Positions 21,644 through 34,961 of a stretch of DNA of 64,000 bases are shown in pieces. The translations under genes and the position numbers were made by a program. Below the pieces are notes generated by a model, which ran no database searches, was not told the DNA's origin, and saw only the letters and a list, made by a program, of their open reading frames with translations. This stretch comes from Taiwanofungus camphoratus (taxonomy: Eukaryota > Basidiomycota > Agaricomycetes > Polyporales > Taiwanofungaceae), in contig CP021229.1 in the NCBI GenBank assembly GCA_003999685.1, forward strand, positions 930,001 to 994,000, in the 5' to 3' direction. Each line of letters begins with the position of its first letter. Position 1 is the first letter of the stretch.

Positions 21644-22531
21644 TTAACCCGCCCTAGCGCCGCGACAGCTGCCCTTGAGGTGACGTCCCAGCGCGTCGCG
21701 GCGTGTGAAGCTCCGATGACAGCCATCGCACCGGGCTATACCCTGGTGCAAATGCACGACCGAAACGTGCTTCCCAAAGCCGTAGTAGTAGATGGGACCC
21801 TTGAGCGTGCACCGGCTGCCCTGCCACTCGCAGAGACCCCTGTTCCTGTTGTCCCAGGGCACTGCATGTGCATCAAAGTGGAAGTCCTTGAGATGGCGTG
21901 TGATGCCACCAGGAGTGAGATCATCTAATATGACATTGCACTGACCGCCCCAGCGACATTGGATTTCCTTGGTGGCATCAAATGCCTGTACGACGGACTC
22001 CATGGTCGGAGGCGCACCTGGGAGTCCCCCAGGTGCATCGCCAGCAAGCTGTGGAAACGGATTGGCGACTTGACGATGAAAAGTCGTAGGACCGAAAAAC
22101 GGCGGGAGAAGATCAGCGTCGAGTTGGCCATGTGGCGTCTGTGTCATGTATCTATTCCGCAGAAAAACGATGAGGATCCAAAAAAAACACAATGTGACCG
22201 CACGTACACGTAATCGGACATGGAAATATTGTCTGCATCTTCGTAGCGGATCGTGTATGGACTGTAGGGTTGAGGCACGAACGAAGGCTCGCTGCAGGAA
22301 AATTGTGACGATATGCATCGTCCATATAATGATAGCCACTCACGCCGCAGGCATCGTGCGAGTATCAAAACGGGCATGATACTGCATCGTGACAGGGACC
22401 GGATGCAACTGCGGGGCCTGGAAAGGAGTTGAACCAGAGGGGCCAGTCACCGACGAGGCTGAGGACCTTTGCTGTTGCCTTGGCAGGCTGAAAGAGGGGC
22501 TAAACGAGTTGGAGTTGGGGAACTTATCCAT
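21644..22531 (-). CDS. Triple zinc-finger family protein, member 1
   Basis: Three exons on the minus strand: 22531-22344, 22291-22210 and 22138-21644, with introns of 52 bp (GTGAGT...CTGCAG) and 71 bp (GTGTAC...ACACAG). Joining keeps one frame of 254 codons. The N-terminus is Ser/Pro/Gln-rich. The C-terminal ~105 residues hold three candidate zinc sites: CRWGGQC...ITRHLKDFHF (CCHH); CEWQGSRC...FGKHVSVVHL (CCHH); CDGCHRSFTRRDALGRHLKGSC (CCHC). The residues MSDYTP at the exon 2/3 joint resemble the MSDPYTP start of member 5, which supports the splice. Function is unknown; the fingers could bind nucleic acid or protein. The ATG is chosen as the first that opens the spliced frame. Confidence 0.75.
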
Positions 22532-25146
22532 CCTTGATACGACATTCAAACAAGAGGAGACAGAAGTGGAGAAGAGCAAGTCACAGAGGGCTGCTGGCCG
22601 ACACCTCATATAACAATTCCGAGACCCAGGAATGACCATACGTCACCTTTACCGCGCGTTTACTGCCAGTGTCTGGCACGTGCACATCGCCAAGTTGATA
22701 GCTCCACTACCCGATCACTTTCCGTTTCATGCACCGACTGAAAGGATGTAACTAGTCCTTCACGTATCACAGTGTCAGTGTATGGTGCGCACTGCCACAA
22801 CCTACTACGCAGATACACACTGTTCCTTTCAACAGAGGGCACTTGTTCTCTGCGCCATCCACACAGCCGCCACACTACTATCGCATGATTTCAACGTGTC
22901 TCACCTAATGTGCTTCCTCGGATGGTACCTACGGACATAGAACGTCCCAGAAAGCGCCAGAGGCACTGTACCAGACCGACTTTAGCCGCTCAACACCCGG
23001 AATGGTGGCAATCGATCTGCAAAGTTAAATTTCGCGGAGCACCGCTTCACGGAAAGATATCGACAAGAGTACACAGTGACGGCCTGTTCAGGAGTATGCC
23101 AACGGGAAGGCATCACGGCGGAAAGTCATGAGGGCTCACTTGTGATCAATGGCGTCACAATCACGACCTGCTTATTGATGACTAGGTTGCAACAGGGAAA
23201 AAATATCAGGGGTTTTTTTTTAGTTATACCTACATAAGACGGCCTGTGGCGTTGCCGTGAGGACATTGAGGGGCAAGGCAAACCGCATGGCGCTTACCAG
23301 GAAGATGTTCGGATGTTGCGCCGCAGCAGCAGACGGAAGTCACTCCGAGGCACTCTGGAGCTTGCATATCAGCGGGAAAAATCAATTACGTGATACGAAG
23401 ACGTTGTGGTCGGAAGAAGGCAAAGCAGAGTACGCTGAGCTGGTGAGACGCTCATAAATTGTTCCGTGTGGGTCTCAGCTCAGTTCAGGACAAGGCGCCC
23501 TGCTTTGTTTGCACGAACGGAAATTTTTCTGACCCTGTAGCAGTTTCCTCAACCTGGAAACAAGGGCAAATACCAATAAGGAGGAAAATTGTATATTGCT
23601 ATACATGCCAGGGCACGCGGAATACTACAAGGAGACGAAAATTCTCATGATCTACACGCTCTATTTCTCAGTAGGAAAAGTACTGTCTCTATGGCATACC
23701 CAAACGCTTACCATTCCTGGAAGGCGGTCGAGCATCGCCTTGTTTCCAATTGACCTTGCACTCGATCTCCAACTGCGCCCCAGAAATGTCTGCTAATAGT
23801 ATAGCAAAAAGCGAGAGGAAAGCCAGACCGACCTGACCCAAATTTGAGGCACAGAACGGAGATCGTTAGATCGCTTTCATCTCCGAATCGAAGTGCTGCC
23901 ACGACGAAGCGAGAAAAAGTGAGATGAGCAAGTAGATAGAATGCTAGCTTCGACTCAGACCGGTGAAACTGCACTGTGAAAAAAGTACCTGGAATTTCCG
24001 CGGAGTAAGTCACTGACGCCCACTTCCTCTGCATGCTGGTAGAGGTAATGTGCCACAAGACCTTCCTACCGTGCATAGCAGACACGATCTGTACGGACGG
24101 ACCCGATGGATGGCTCGGGTGGGGCCTTTCCTATTTGATCGACCACAACAGATCCCATCTGGGAACGATCATCCGGCAATGTGACCCCGAGATTGAGGAT
24201 TTCCCACAAAATTCTTTCACGCCGAGTGTTATACCGCACGAATTTGGGACTTTGACGACTTGAGCTAGAGTACTTTTTTTGTTGGAATTTAGCTGGGACC
24301 ACACAACTGAGCAAGAATAGACTGCGTTTGACCTGGTCTCCGCCAGCAAACAGAATCAGGTACGTATGAACAGGTAAAGTACTACATGTGATCTATATGT
24401 ACCGAGCATAGGAACTGGAATTTCCAACATTTTTTGCATCGAACCCTTGCTATTGTCCCCCGTCTTTGGGACAAGCTGCCTTTGGTAAGCTCTACCTACG
24501 AACGCTGGCAGCACACACGCAGAATTGAACGGTGTGATTCTTTGCGGCGCTCATTCAGACGTCAGCGCAGTTTCTGAGCCGATAGGCAGATTTGAACTTC
24601 CACCTGAATTGCGGTTTCGAATACCTCAAAAAGGTAGTTCTTTTATTCACCAACCAGCTGCCTCCATGTCTTATTCACTTCCCGTGGAGTCAGGGTCAAA
24701 CACCCTCGTGTTTTCGATGTTAGCCCGAAAGCCGACCCGGTTCTACAGTTCGTCGAGGCATTACTTTGCCAGGGAGAAACTCTCTCAGAGGCTGAAATAC
24801 TCCAATAAGGCAATTATGGCCCAGATTTCCTGCCTGACACACATCTGATATTCCGAGTATGGATCGCTTTCGGCTAGCACGGCCCATCGCCTTCAATTCC
24901 TTGCACGACATGAGGAACAGTAGGTCCAGCATTGCCAACGGTGTCCTGAACATCCCCAGGGGCCCGCAGCTGGATGCCGTCATCCCGCTGCCGCTCTGAG
25001 TCCGACACAGGTCTTTCCTATTATGGCTTGAGCCATTTGCCTGTATTCCGCGAGGCATCGGGAAATAAAATGCGTCGGATTTTGCAAGCCGTGCTCTCTA
25101 GTCATTGCTACCATTCCCATCTTGCACTCGACCTGTCCCAACCAAA
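22532..25146. other. Intergenic stretch between family members 1 and 2
   Basis: About 2.6 kb without a supported gene. Many short frames on both strands, none with a motif. A T-run lies near 23212-23221. The two flanking genes are divergent, so promoters for both should lie at its ends. Confidence 0.4.
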
Positions 25147-26133
25147 ATGACGTCTACGTCTACCTCCGATGTATACCAACGAGTAAACACCCATAACTCT
25201 CCTTGCGCCTCCGGAGACTTCAAGTATCCGCCTAGAATTGGCTCTTCTGGAGTGTTCTCGATTATTGCAACTACAACGACATATCAGGACGCATTTTCTT
25301 CCCCATATGCTGCTCTACTTGTCCCTCAAATGCAAGGACACGCTCCTCTTTCCTCTAGTATCCATGCGCAACCCAAGTGAATTTGAGAATTTCCCCTCTG
25401 AGTGCATCTGGTTTTCCTCAGTGACTTATTGCTTCAACCTACAGTATACCATTCCTCATGCACAATAGCCAACAAGTAGTCTGTTCGTCAGCTGTGACTA
25501 TGGGTACGGATGACAGTCAATTAAGCGCCACACCTAGTCCTGTGTGAGTCAATTTGTGGCGTCCTTGGTACATGTCTAAATATGACTCGCATATCTTTAA
25601 GATTCAATGATAGGACGATCTTTGATCCTCAGCTTGTATCCACGCCCGCTACCTCACCAATCAGAGGCTCTCATCATCATCATCATCATCGCAATGAAGC
25701 CTCTTCTTCCGTTGCTCACTACGATCCACATGTATTCGGAAGCCCCTCCAACACGCCACCGAGACCAGCTGCTGTACAGTCTGTGGCGTCGTATGATACT
25801 GTGGGCCGGGTGCCGTGCTGCTGGGGTGAGCCTTGCTGCGGAGTTCTCTTGGACGATGTGTCGCCTGCGGGGATCGCTCGGCACCTCAAGGACTTCCACT
25901 TTGACGCTGCGACCAGACCCTGGAGCAACAAAAACTGCGGGCCATGTGAATGGTGGGACTTGGAGAGCCCGTGTCCCAGGGAGATGAACTACGCCAGCTA
26001 CGGGAAACACATTGCGTCGGTTCATCTGCGGAGCACTGCGCGGTGGTGCCCGTATTGTCAGAACGAACTGGGGCGTGCTGATTCTTTTGATCGCCATGTA
26101 AGGCATTATTGCCCTCGCAGCCCGCCTAACTAG
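25147..26133 (+). CDS. Triple zinc-finger family protein, member 2
   Basis: Exons 25147-25376, 25445-25543 and 25602-26133; introns of 68 bp (GTGAAT...CTACAG) and 58 bp (GTGAGT...TTTAAG), both interrupting a codon after its second base, as in members 5 and 6. The product is 286 residues. The N-terminus is disordered-looking, with a natural run of six histidines near 25672-25689. The C-terminal block carries CCWGEPC...IARHLKDFHF, CEWWDLESPC...YGKHIASVHL and CPYCQNELGRADSFDRHVRHYC. The last finger ends in Cys, not His. The unspliced frame from 25582 would also give the fingers but lacks the N-terminal exons. Function unknown. Confidence 0.75.
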
Positions 26134-26716
26134 GGTTCCCTCATATGATTGTTCTATTTTCGCTATGTTGATTGGTGGGTCATCGTGTTCGTCCCGTAGC
26201 CTCGACAATTACTGACCACAGCCCGATAGCTTTCTTTTACCGTCTTGCTTTGTTCGTAACTATTGGAATAGTTCTCGGTATCCGTATTCGCCCAACCTTA
26301 TCCCTCATTATACGATTATCTCTATCAATATTGCACGATGGTACGATAATTGCACAACCACGCATGCTCCTCTTCCCTGCTGCTCGATTTCTTGTTTAAT
26401 ATGCATCTTGCATACATATACATCAGTATATCAGCATTCCCCGCTGAGGAGAATTATTGGCAAATACACTATTCTTCCAATGGCAGGTCCGCACCTTCTG
26501 TTGAAATGTACTTGATCCTTGTGTCGGAGAGCAACGTTTGTAACCAAATCCAGCGAGTTGCCGATTAAAGCTCCGAACTTGTTACGTAATTCTTTCAAAT
26601 GTTCCATATATGGTACTAACGGCTTGACACTGCCTACAATATTCACGACCGGTTGCCATTCGCTGCTGGATGCGAACGAGGCTTTCGGTAGCTTCGAAAC
26701 GATACTGGAGAACGGC
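26134..26716 (+). other. Upstream region of TAO3
   Basis: About 580 bp between member 2 and TAO3, on the same strand. It must hold the 3' end of the first and the promoter and leader of the second. No clear TATA or other site stands out. Confidence 0.4.
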
Positions 26717-29700
26717 ATGGGTTCTGACGGCATTCAGATAACGATACCAGGTATGTACATTGCTGGTCCACTTCCGGACGCGCGTTCACATGAGAGTAAA
26801 GATTTCGACGATGAGGACTATCAGTCGACGCCGATTTTTGGTCGTTCACAAGCGGGCGGTCTATGGGGAACCCCTAGCTCTGGTCAGGATTCACCGACTA
26901 TTCTTACTCCACTAGCCCTACCAGAACGTGCAGAAAAGGCCTACTTCCATGCGCGCGGCGATTCTGTCACTTCTGAGGACTCTGCCCATTCGATCCAGTA
27001 CACCAGTCGAAAGCTCAAGTCCCCCTTCGCTCACTCTACCCAGTCATCGGTTGCAACGACCAGCAGCTCGCCCTTTTCGAAGAAGACTTCGTTTGCTTCT
27101 CTTCGGAATGCCTTTAAGAGTGCCAAGTCCAACGAGCCTGCACCGCCTGTACCTCCTTTGGACCATCAGGCGTACCCGGTGCTAAAGAATCCGTTCAACC
27201 GATCGACGTCTTCTCTCGCACAGCTGCCCCCAATACAACACAAGCAACAGCCTTCGATGCGTGCTAGTCCTCCGCCCTTCCGCCCGTCCACGCCTGCATC
27301 AGGCGATTCCAAGCCACGGGGAACGCCGTTCAGGTCGAAGAACCATTCGTATGCGCGGTCACAACACTCCCATTCTGGGTCCATATTCCACAGCTCAGAT
27401 ACTGGAAGCGATCACGGTCATGGGTATCCGTACCTCTCGTCTTCATCCCCGCCACCTGTTCCGCCTGTGCCGAACGTGTTCGGTGGACTTTCTGAACAAG
27501 ATGACGCGCGTTCGCTCTCGGATCTGGAGGACAAAATCAATATGGACCCGCGCACGCCATCCGACTTCGCGCTGCATCATGTGTTCATACGCTTTGCGCA
27601 GTCTGCCGAAGCGCATATTGACGAGTTTTTGCGACAGCCTCTGGTATGTGGTCTGCTGCTCTTGTTCCACTGGCTCGTCTATTTAGAGTGCTTTATAGGA
27701 GCGAGAGTCCTTCTTAGTCGAGTTCATGGGGCCTCGTGTAGACGTGAAGTTAGACGACCTTCTTCACTCGCTGGGCAAGATCGCTCAGAAGCACTCGAAG
27801 CCTGTGGTTGACTCAATTATGCGGTGGCGCAAGACCCAGAACGAGTGTGTAAGCTCAGACTTTGTGCGCCAGCATCTGTCACAGTCTACGGCGGCTGCAC
27901 GGGGTCTCCGTGCTCAGGAAGCCACGGTCGTGTTGAACGAGCGCAAGTCGCTGGCATCAATCTACATCATGTGTCGCGCGCTGATCGCTGCCACTCAGTC
28001 TATGTCGAAGGACTCTCTAAGCGATGCTGTTGGACATAGCCTTGAAGAGCTGACATTTGAACAGTTCAGGCGGCCGGATGTGAAAATGCTTACGCAGTCG
28101 GCCAACCATCGCAGCAATGCAGAATTGTATGCGACGCTGCTTGGCCAGATAGCCAATGTTAGGTGAGTCCTTCACAACTCGAGCTCTCACTGATCTCATG
28201 ATGTTGCGACAGGTTTGAGAGTGTAACGGATCGCTTCTTGGTTGAACTTGGTCCTGTTGCAGCTGGTCAAGTTCCTAGGGACGCGGACTTCAAATATGAG
28301 AATCTCGTCAAAGGTCTGAGGCACGTACAGATCAAGGTTCGTGGATCAAGATCTATCCTGTCTGGTTCTTATTAACCCCATGTGCTACAGGTGTGGCCCC
28401 CAGAATCATTTGAGGAGGGTGCAGAATTCCTGGCTTCGTTGTCCAAATCGTTTGAGAACGCCCATGGCAATCGTTTAAAGACGGCGTTTGCAGAGACTCT
28501 GGTTCACCTCCTGCACCCTATCGCTAAAGTAAGTCTTATGATTCCTTACGGTACCCTGCCCTAAAGCTCAGTGGACCCACCACTCGTAGACTGCGCAGGC
28601 TGAGGTCAACCATCCAGAGTGGTCGAAGGCGATTGAAGTTATCTTCCCGAGAGCTCGAGACATGATGGGTAAGCCGCGATACTGGCATGTCGCGTACCCA
28701 CTGGCCGTGACAACGCTGTGCGTTGCTCCCCATGAGTTCTTCCTCAGGAATTGGAATGTTTGCTTTGAGGCTGGCCTCAGCAAGATGAAAGTGTGTTTCG
28801 TCTTCGTGATTGTTCAATGCTGCAGGGCATGTCACTAACGATGTGTGTACAGGAGAAGATGTTTCGTATCCCTGTGCTGAATGGGATGATGCGTCTCATT
28901 TGGACCTATCTGTATAGGTGTCACGAGCCTGCATCGACAGCAACGACAAAACTGGAATCTATCTTGAAGCACTTTTTCCCCGCCAATCGAACATCGATCA
29001 ATCCGCAGGAAGACCACGTGGAACAGTTCATCTATATTGTGCATTTTGTGCTTTCCCGTCACTTGGATTTTGGCAGCGAATTCTGTATGGAGCTCCTACA
29101 GGAACGGAGTCTCAACGCGCAGTCGGCTAGTATCGCAAGTGTGCTTGCGCCAGAACGGATGACCATCGCTACCCAGGCCATTTTACTCTCCTTGAGCGTC
29201 ATAGAGAGAGAAGAGCCGACACCTGCCTGGCCTTCAAGTTCTGATTTTACTACAATACCCTCTTGCGAAGACTACCCTTCATCGTCGGATGTTGTGCCTG
29301 CGTCCTTACAGTCGAAGTCCGGATGGAAAGACTTGATCGATCGTGCCAGTTCTTGCCTAAAGCTTATTGCCGTTTTTTGCTTCCAATCTGTGGGAAAACT
29401 GTCCATCCTTGATGATCATTGGTCCTCTACGCACCTCAGTCCCACATATGAAGATGCGCACAATTTCATCGTGCGGCACCACCCCGAAGGCTCGGTTTCA
29501 TACCCCAATCAATTTGTTTCTCAAATCAACATGCTCCAAATGGTTTATCAGTCATGGCCTCGCTGTCTCCATTCCTCTTTGGATTTGAATGATGTATTCG
29601 ACATGCTTATACGTGGTGTCGTGCATGTTGAGCCTGCTGTTGGAGAGGCAGCAACGCTTGCATTACAACGCTTCATGGCCGACCCTGTTCAAGCTTCGGC

Positions 29701-32700
29701 ATTACTCTCGCGATTCTCTATGTTTCTATTTGATTCAAACCAGATTTCGGGTGAGGGCTCAGGCGTAAAGTTGAACATCGAATCCGCTCGCCTTCTCAAC
29801 CTCTGGATCAGTTTCGTGGATCTCTGGATACATGAGAACACTCAGCGACCAAGTCATACTATATCAGCCGAAGAGTTCGAGGATATTGCAGCCAGGATTG
29901 ATGAAATCGAGGCAGGCTCCTTGTTCTTGCTCGCACATTCAAAACGGCTCGTTTATACAACTGGCGTGAAAGCCATACGCTTACTGGGCGTGTTGTCATC
30001 CCATATGCAATCCGAGCCGCCCTCTCCGAACTTTGGCAGGTCAGATAAGACATTTCGACTTACCGACGCCTTGCACGGAGAGGTTCCCCACAGTGTATTT
30101 CTCAGGGGCTTCAATGAAATCTTAGAGCCGGACGAACTACTACGGCTTGAACAGTGGAAGCAGACGTCCCGTGTAGATATTGCCTTACGCCTGGCCGACA
30201 GTGACAGTGTCATAGATCGTAATTTGTGGAGGCACGTCCTTCCATCGCTCATGCAGGCTTGCATGGAGTATTCCCCGCACACGCTCCCTATCTTTCGTGA
30301 ACAACTAGTCGCTGCTGCGTTCAAGTATCATCATTTCATGGTCCAGCTCTCAGGCGTCAACAATCGAACACCATCAAATCTACCCCAACGCTCTGGATCC
30401 CTAGGCGAGAAAGACGCATCAAAGATGGTGAATGATAACAAGCATGCTATTCATCAATGGCATATGTGGGTCAAAATCATTTGCGCTACAGCTCAAGTAT
30501 CGGATGTTAGGCCTACAGTTAGTTATCCAATGCGGGACCATTCCCGTGCACGGTCCGAGATCAATCTCGAAAGGGACCAGATGACGACGACCCGGGATCT
30601 CTTCAGGTATCTAAGCCAATTCTTGGATTCCGATCACACTCTGTTCCGAGATGTGGCTGTATCATGCATCAGTTCCTTCCCTGCACACGGATATTCTCAG
30701 CTCCTTGAGGATCTGAATATACTTGCCTCACGTCAATTCTATGATGATTCGCGTCCAAAAATCTCCAGTACTCCTGTGATAGGGCGCGTTCGTCGACAGG
30801 AACGTTTTCACACAGCTGTGGCGCGTATATATTACCTGACGGCGCATCTTTTACAAGATCAGCGGTCGTCGGGGAAGCAGACCGCGTTGGCACACGTTTT
30901 GAAATACATCCGAAACATGCAGGCATTCTTGGTTGCACCCGAGCATCGTGATCTCTTTTCATTGCAGCGACTTAGGCGCTACTTCTGCGGTACCGTGGAA
31001 CGCCTGTTCGATGGACTTGCTACACTCAAGGACTCTGATCGATTTATCCCTCTCAACATGCACCTTGCTTTATATCGGCTTTGCGAAGAGTGGTGCCAAT
31101 TGGGAAAGCAATCCGAGCATGTAATGAAACGATTAGTTCTAATGCAGACCGCAGCTGGAAAGTCATTGGTTGACCGTTCTGATCAAGCTGAGATTATTCA
31201 GCGCTTTCAAACTGAGACTAGAGCCTTATCACACGCTGCCGTTGGTGCCATGGCTGCCCTCTGTGTGAGTCCACGATTCAGTCTGATCTGTTCAGGCAAC
31301 TGATCCTTGTCTGTAGCCCAAAGCATTCTTCCCCCCGGATTTTTCTTCGGCTTCTCCAACTGACAAGACAGTTTTGGACAATTTAAGACCGCTCCAAGCA
31401 TCACCCACCTTGGACCGTCTGACGGCCATCCTTGCTTCCTTCCATGAACCTGTCCGAAGGCACGGAAAGTAAGTAGGACTCACTGTGACTAATATCGCTA
31501 CTGACAAGTTGCCGCAGGAAAGCTCTACGATCACTCTTAATTCACGCCTCCTCGGATAGTGGTTTTTTGGAAGAAGTTTTGAGAAGGGCCTTCGTGACAA
31601 CTAGGGAGCTTGACACAAGCAATGCTCGGTTTTTCGAAGTCGTATCTGACGTGATATGTAATTCCTCTGCTCATGCATTTAGCTTTAGTCAGGTTGTCTG
31701 CCTCGGATTGTCCAATCTTTGCCACCCGCTCTTAGAAATTCGCCGTCGTGCCTTTCATATTCTGGAGGTAGTCCATGAGCAGTCTTCAGGTCTCATATCG
31801 ATGGTCCAATATGAAGCTGCCGTCTGCAGCTCTGCTCCCAGCGCATACCTCCATGCGCACCGGCTCATCTCGGATGTACTCGCCGGTGAGCACCCGGATC
31901 AAGCTATCAGTGTGCTTGCCCAGTTCGCGGGATGGATACCACGCGTTTTCGACAGCCTGTCAGAACGGGGTCCCCTTCTATTATTGCAAAGTCTGGAGTA
32001 CTGGGTCCCAAACATCGATCTTATGGTGGACGACAAGTCTGAATTGTCTCGAGAAGGTCGAACTGCTCTCTATCATTTGATGGCCCTTACCTTGCGATAC
32101 GCAGAAAGCCATGCCGAGCAGGTACTGGTTCTATGGACTAGGCTAGTAGATGCCCCTTACCAGTCGAATGGTTATGCCGCTATCCGGTTCCTGCTGGAAC
32201 AGTCCCACAAGGTCGGTAGTACAATTTTCATAAGTTGCGCCGCCAAAGTTGTCGCCTGTCTTTCCCAAAGTGCTATCGGGCGCCGAATATTTGGGGAATT
32301 ATGCAGCCTGATAGAACCTGCACGAATGTTGCCTACCATGGAACACAAACTGGCTCTCCCGGACGCCGATGAGATCGAGCTTTGGTCAGATCTCGATGTT
32401 CTCTTCTCCGAACAGCCGAGATTATCTCTAGGTGTTGCTCAGTTTGCACTATTATTCCTCTCGGAAGCTGCGGTTGAGCAATATTGGGACCTGAAAACTG
32501 AACTTCCAGTCCTCCTCCATGCGCTATTCATGCATCTCGACCATCGACAGCCTTTCATCCAACGGCACTCAAAACACATGCTATTCCAGCTTCTGCGATG
32601 TTGTATATCTCGCTACGATGAAATCTCAGATCGGACACTTTACCACACTCGCTCAGAACTCAAAGCAACAATACGAGAGTTAGAGCGCGGAGCGGATGCA

Positions 32701-34356
32701 AAGTTGTGGAAGGAGGATGATTCTGGTGCGCGTGCAGAACCTAAGATGAAATGGCTCGCATCCGAAGTTTTAAACCTGCTGGAGCCTTTGTATCCGAATT
32801 TACGTGGGGATTGGGGCAGCCTGGCCTTGGTTTGGAGCACCTCTTGTTCTTTCCGCTCTATTGCGTTCCGGTCTCTTCAACTTTATCGAGCTCTCATGCC
32901 ACCAATCAATCAGTCCGATATAGACAAGATACTGGGACGTTTGTCCAATACTATCGCAGAAGAAGATCCAGGTCTCCAGAACTTCAACGTGGAGATGATT
33001 GTCACTCTGACTTCCATGGTATCCTCCAGTGATCTTGATGTTGCAATGCTGCCTCAATTATTCTGGTGTGCAGTTGCTAGTCTTTCAACTACTGTCGAGA
33101 ATGAGTTTCGTCATGTGCTTGAATTTCTCGATACCTTATTGACAAGAGTAGACCTCAATGATCCTCTCACTGCGCAACTAGTCTTAGAGCGAAAGCCGAC
33201 GAATTGGAACGGTGCATCATCCTTCCAGTCTTGTCTATTGACTGGCTTACGGTCGTCTTTGACATCCGGGCTTACGTTCAAGCTGCTGCAACGCTTAACC
33301 AAAATCAGCGATGCCAGACTCATCGATACTTCTGATGGCCGAGTTCGTGATCTATATACATTGTCTCTACCGTGGTTCTTGCATGCCATGAGCAGTAACT
33401 CGCAAGATGAATCGCTGCAAGAATATGCCTTGAATATTGGACGTCTCGCGGAAGACGAGGAGCGACCTAGCATTGATCGCATCATGACTTCATTTGCGAG
33501 GGGTCGATTTCGCACCAAGGATGATTTTCTACGGGAATCAGTCGCTAGCCTTCGCGAACATTATGGCCTAGACCATTGGACTGAAGTCATCACCTTACTT
33601 ATCAGTCTTGTGCTGAACAAGGAGCAGTGGTTACGTATCTCTACCATGCAGATCCTGAAGGTCCTATTTCAGCAGAGAGAAACCAGGAATCCAGTGGATC
33701 TTCTGGGGACAGAGCTTCTGATGCCGCTGTTGCGTTTGTTGGAGACGGATCTTGCGTCACAAGCGCTGGACGTTCTTGACGAGCAAATGCAGCTTTCTGG
33801 TGGACCTCCTGCAAAACACATCCTCCGAATGAGCCTTTACCATCACCTTCCCGCTAACGCTCAAGACGTGGAATCTGTTGCAGAGGTCTTTGGCATTGCT
33901 CAGGAGTCAGGCTGGTGTGTTCCTCGGTCAGCTTACCTTCGAGATGTCAGTCGGGCCAATCTGTGTGCTGTATACGGGCTGTCCAAATCCACTATCCGCC
34001 CATCACGTATTGACTTCCAGCCAGAGGAAGTTTCAACTCCTCTAGGCGACGTCGATGATGATCTGGGTGACATGGTACAAAACTTACATGAACTCAGTAG
34101 CTTCTTCCAGGAAGATCTCTCTGTGGTGCCTGTGCCGAACAGACGACTGGAAGCTCGGGTCGCCGCTATTCTGGCTAAATCAATTGACACGGCCACAGAT
34201 ACTCCTCAAACACCCTTCGCTGACGTCTTCGATGTAGGCAATTTGACGCCTTATGAGGACTCGGACGAATCCGATTACGATACGGAGTCTGACCTATTCG
34301 AGTTTGATTCACCTGCAATTACACGATTCATTACCAATAATTCACATCATCACTGA
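26717..34356 (+). CDS. TAO3: Cell-morphogenesis protein, TAO3/PAG1/Mor2 (furry) family
   Basis: Large scaffold protein of the RAM (Cbk1/Orb6 kinase) network that controls polarised growth and cell separation. Eight exons: 26717-27643, 27723-28162, 28213-28336, 28391-28528, 28599-28790, 28853-31264, 31317-31468 and 31518-34356. All have GT/AG borders and join into one frame of 2407 residues, in the usual size range. Residues 1-300 are Ser/Pro-rich. From DPRTPSDFALHHVFIRFAQS onward the family's N-terminal domain begins (LDDLLHSLGKIAQKHSKPVV, then RYWHVAYPLAVTTLCVAP). Helical-repeat middle and C-terminal regions follow, with an acidic tail. The start is the ATG in GMGSDGIQI; the frame is open further 5' to 26519. 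Unrelated to the zinc-finger genes that flank it. Confidence 0.93.
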
Positions 34357-34961
34357 GACATTCCTTTCGCTCTCGATTCTTTTTCGCACCGCCAACTTGT
34401 ACACATTGTAGTTTATATCACATATATGCATTGTATTGGTACTGATAGCATTACGTAGACTATTTCATCAACGTGACGAATTTCTCCCATGCGTGCCATC
34501 GTACTCGGGAAGGAAAACTATTTCAGGGCAGAGACTGTCCTGAATACTTCGAGCGCTACTTCAATCAGCTCGAACACGCATCAGGAAAATTATCGCACTC
34601 GACTGCAAATTTGTGTAACGACGATACATATTGTGCTCAAAATCTACACCATTACAGGAATGTATAATTGGACCAGAATGCATGGTTACTAAACGTCTGA
34701 GAGCGGAATGGACGAAGAATATAATGCGCATTAAATTAGAGAAGACGATAAGTCATTGCAGAGAGTGTCGATATTTGGTTATGCAGTTGATGGAGCAATG
34801 AACGGAGAACACTGATGCAAATTAAAATGCTAGTAGACTCCAAGAAGCGCGAGGGATCTGCAGTCCATCCGGGACACATGAATCGAGATGTGGGGGTTGA
34901 TTCGAGACCTTCGTCTTGTCGTTGTCGTCGCACTGAAATCGGTGTCGGTCGAGCATGAGTA
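34357..34961. other. Convergent 3' region
   Basis: About 600 bp between the stops of TAO3 (+) and the next gene (-). AT-rich, no gene. It should contain both 3' untranslated regions. Confidence 0.5.

Noticed and set aside
22146-22379. Plus-strand frames over zinc-finger member 1
   Set aside because: Shadow of the minus-strand exons, which splice cleanly and carry the finger motifs.
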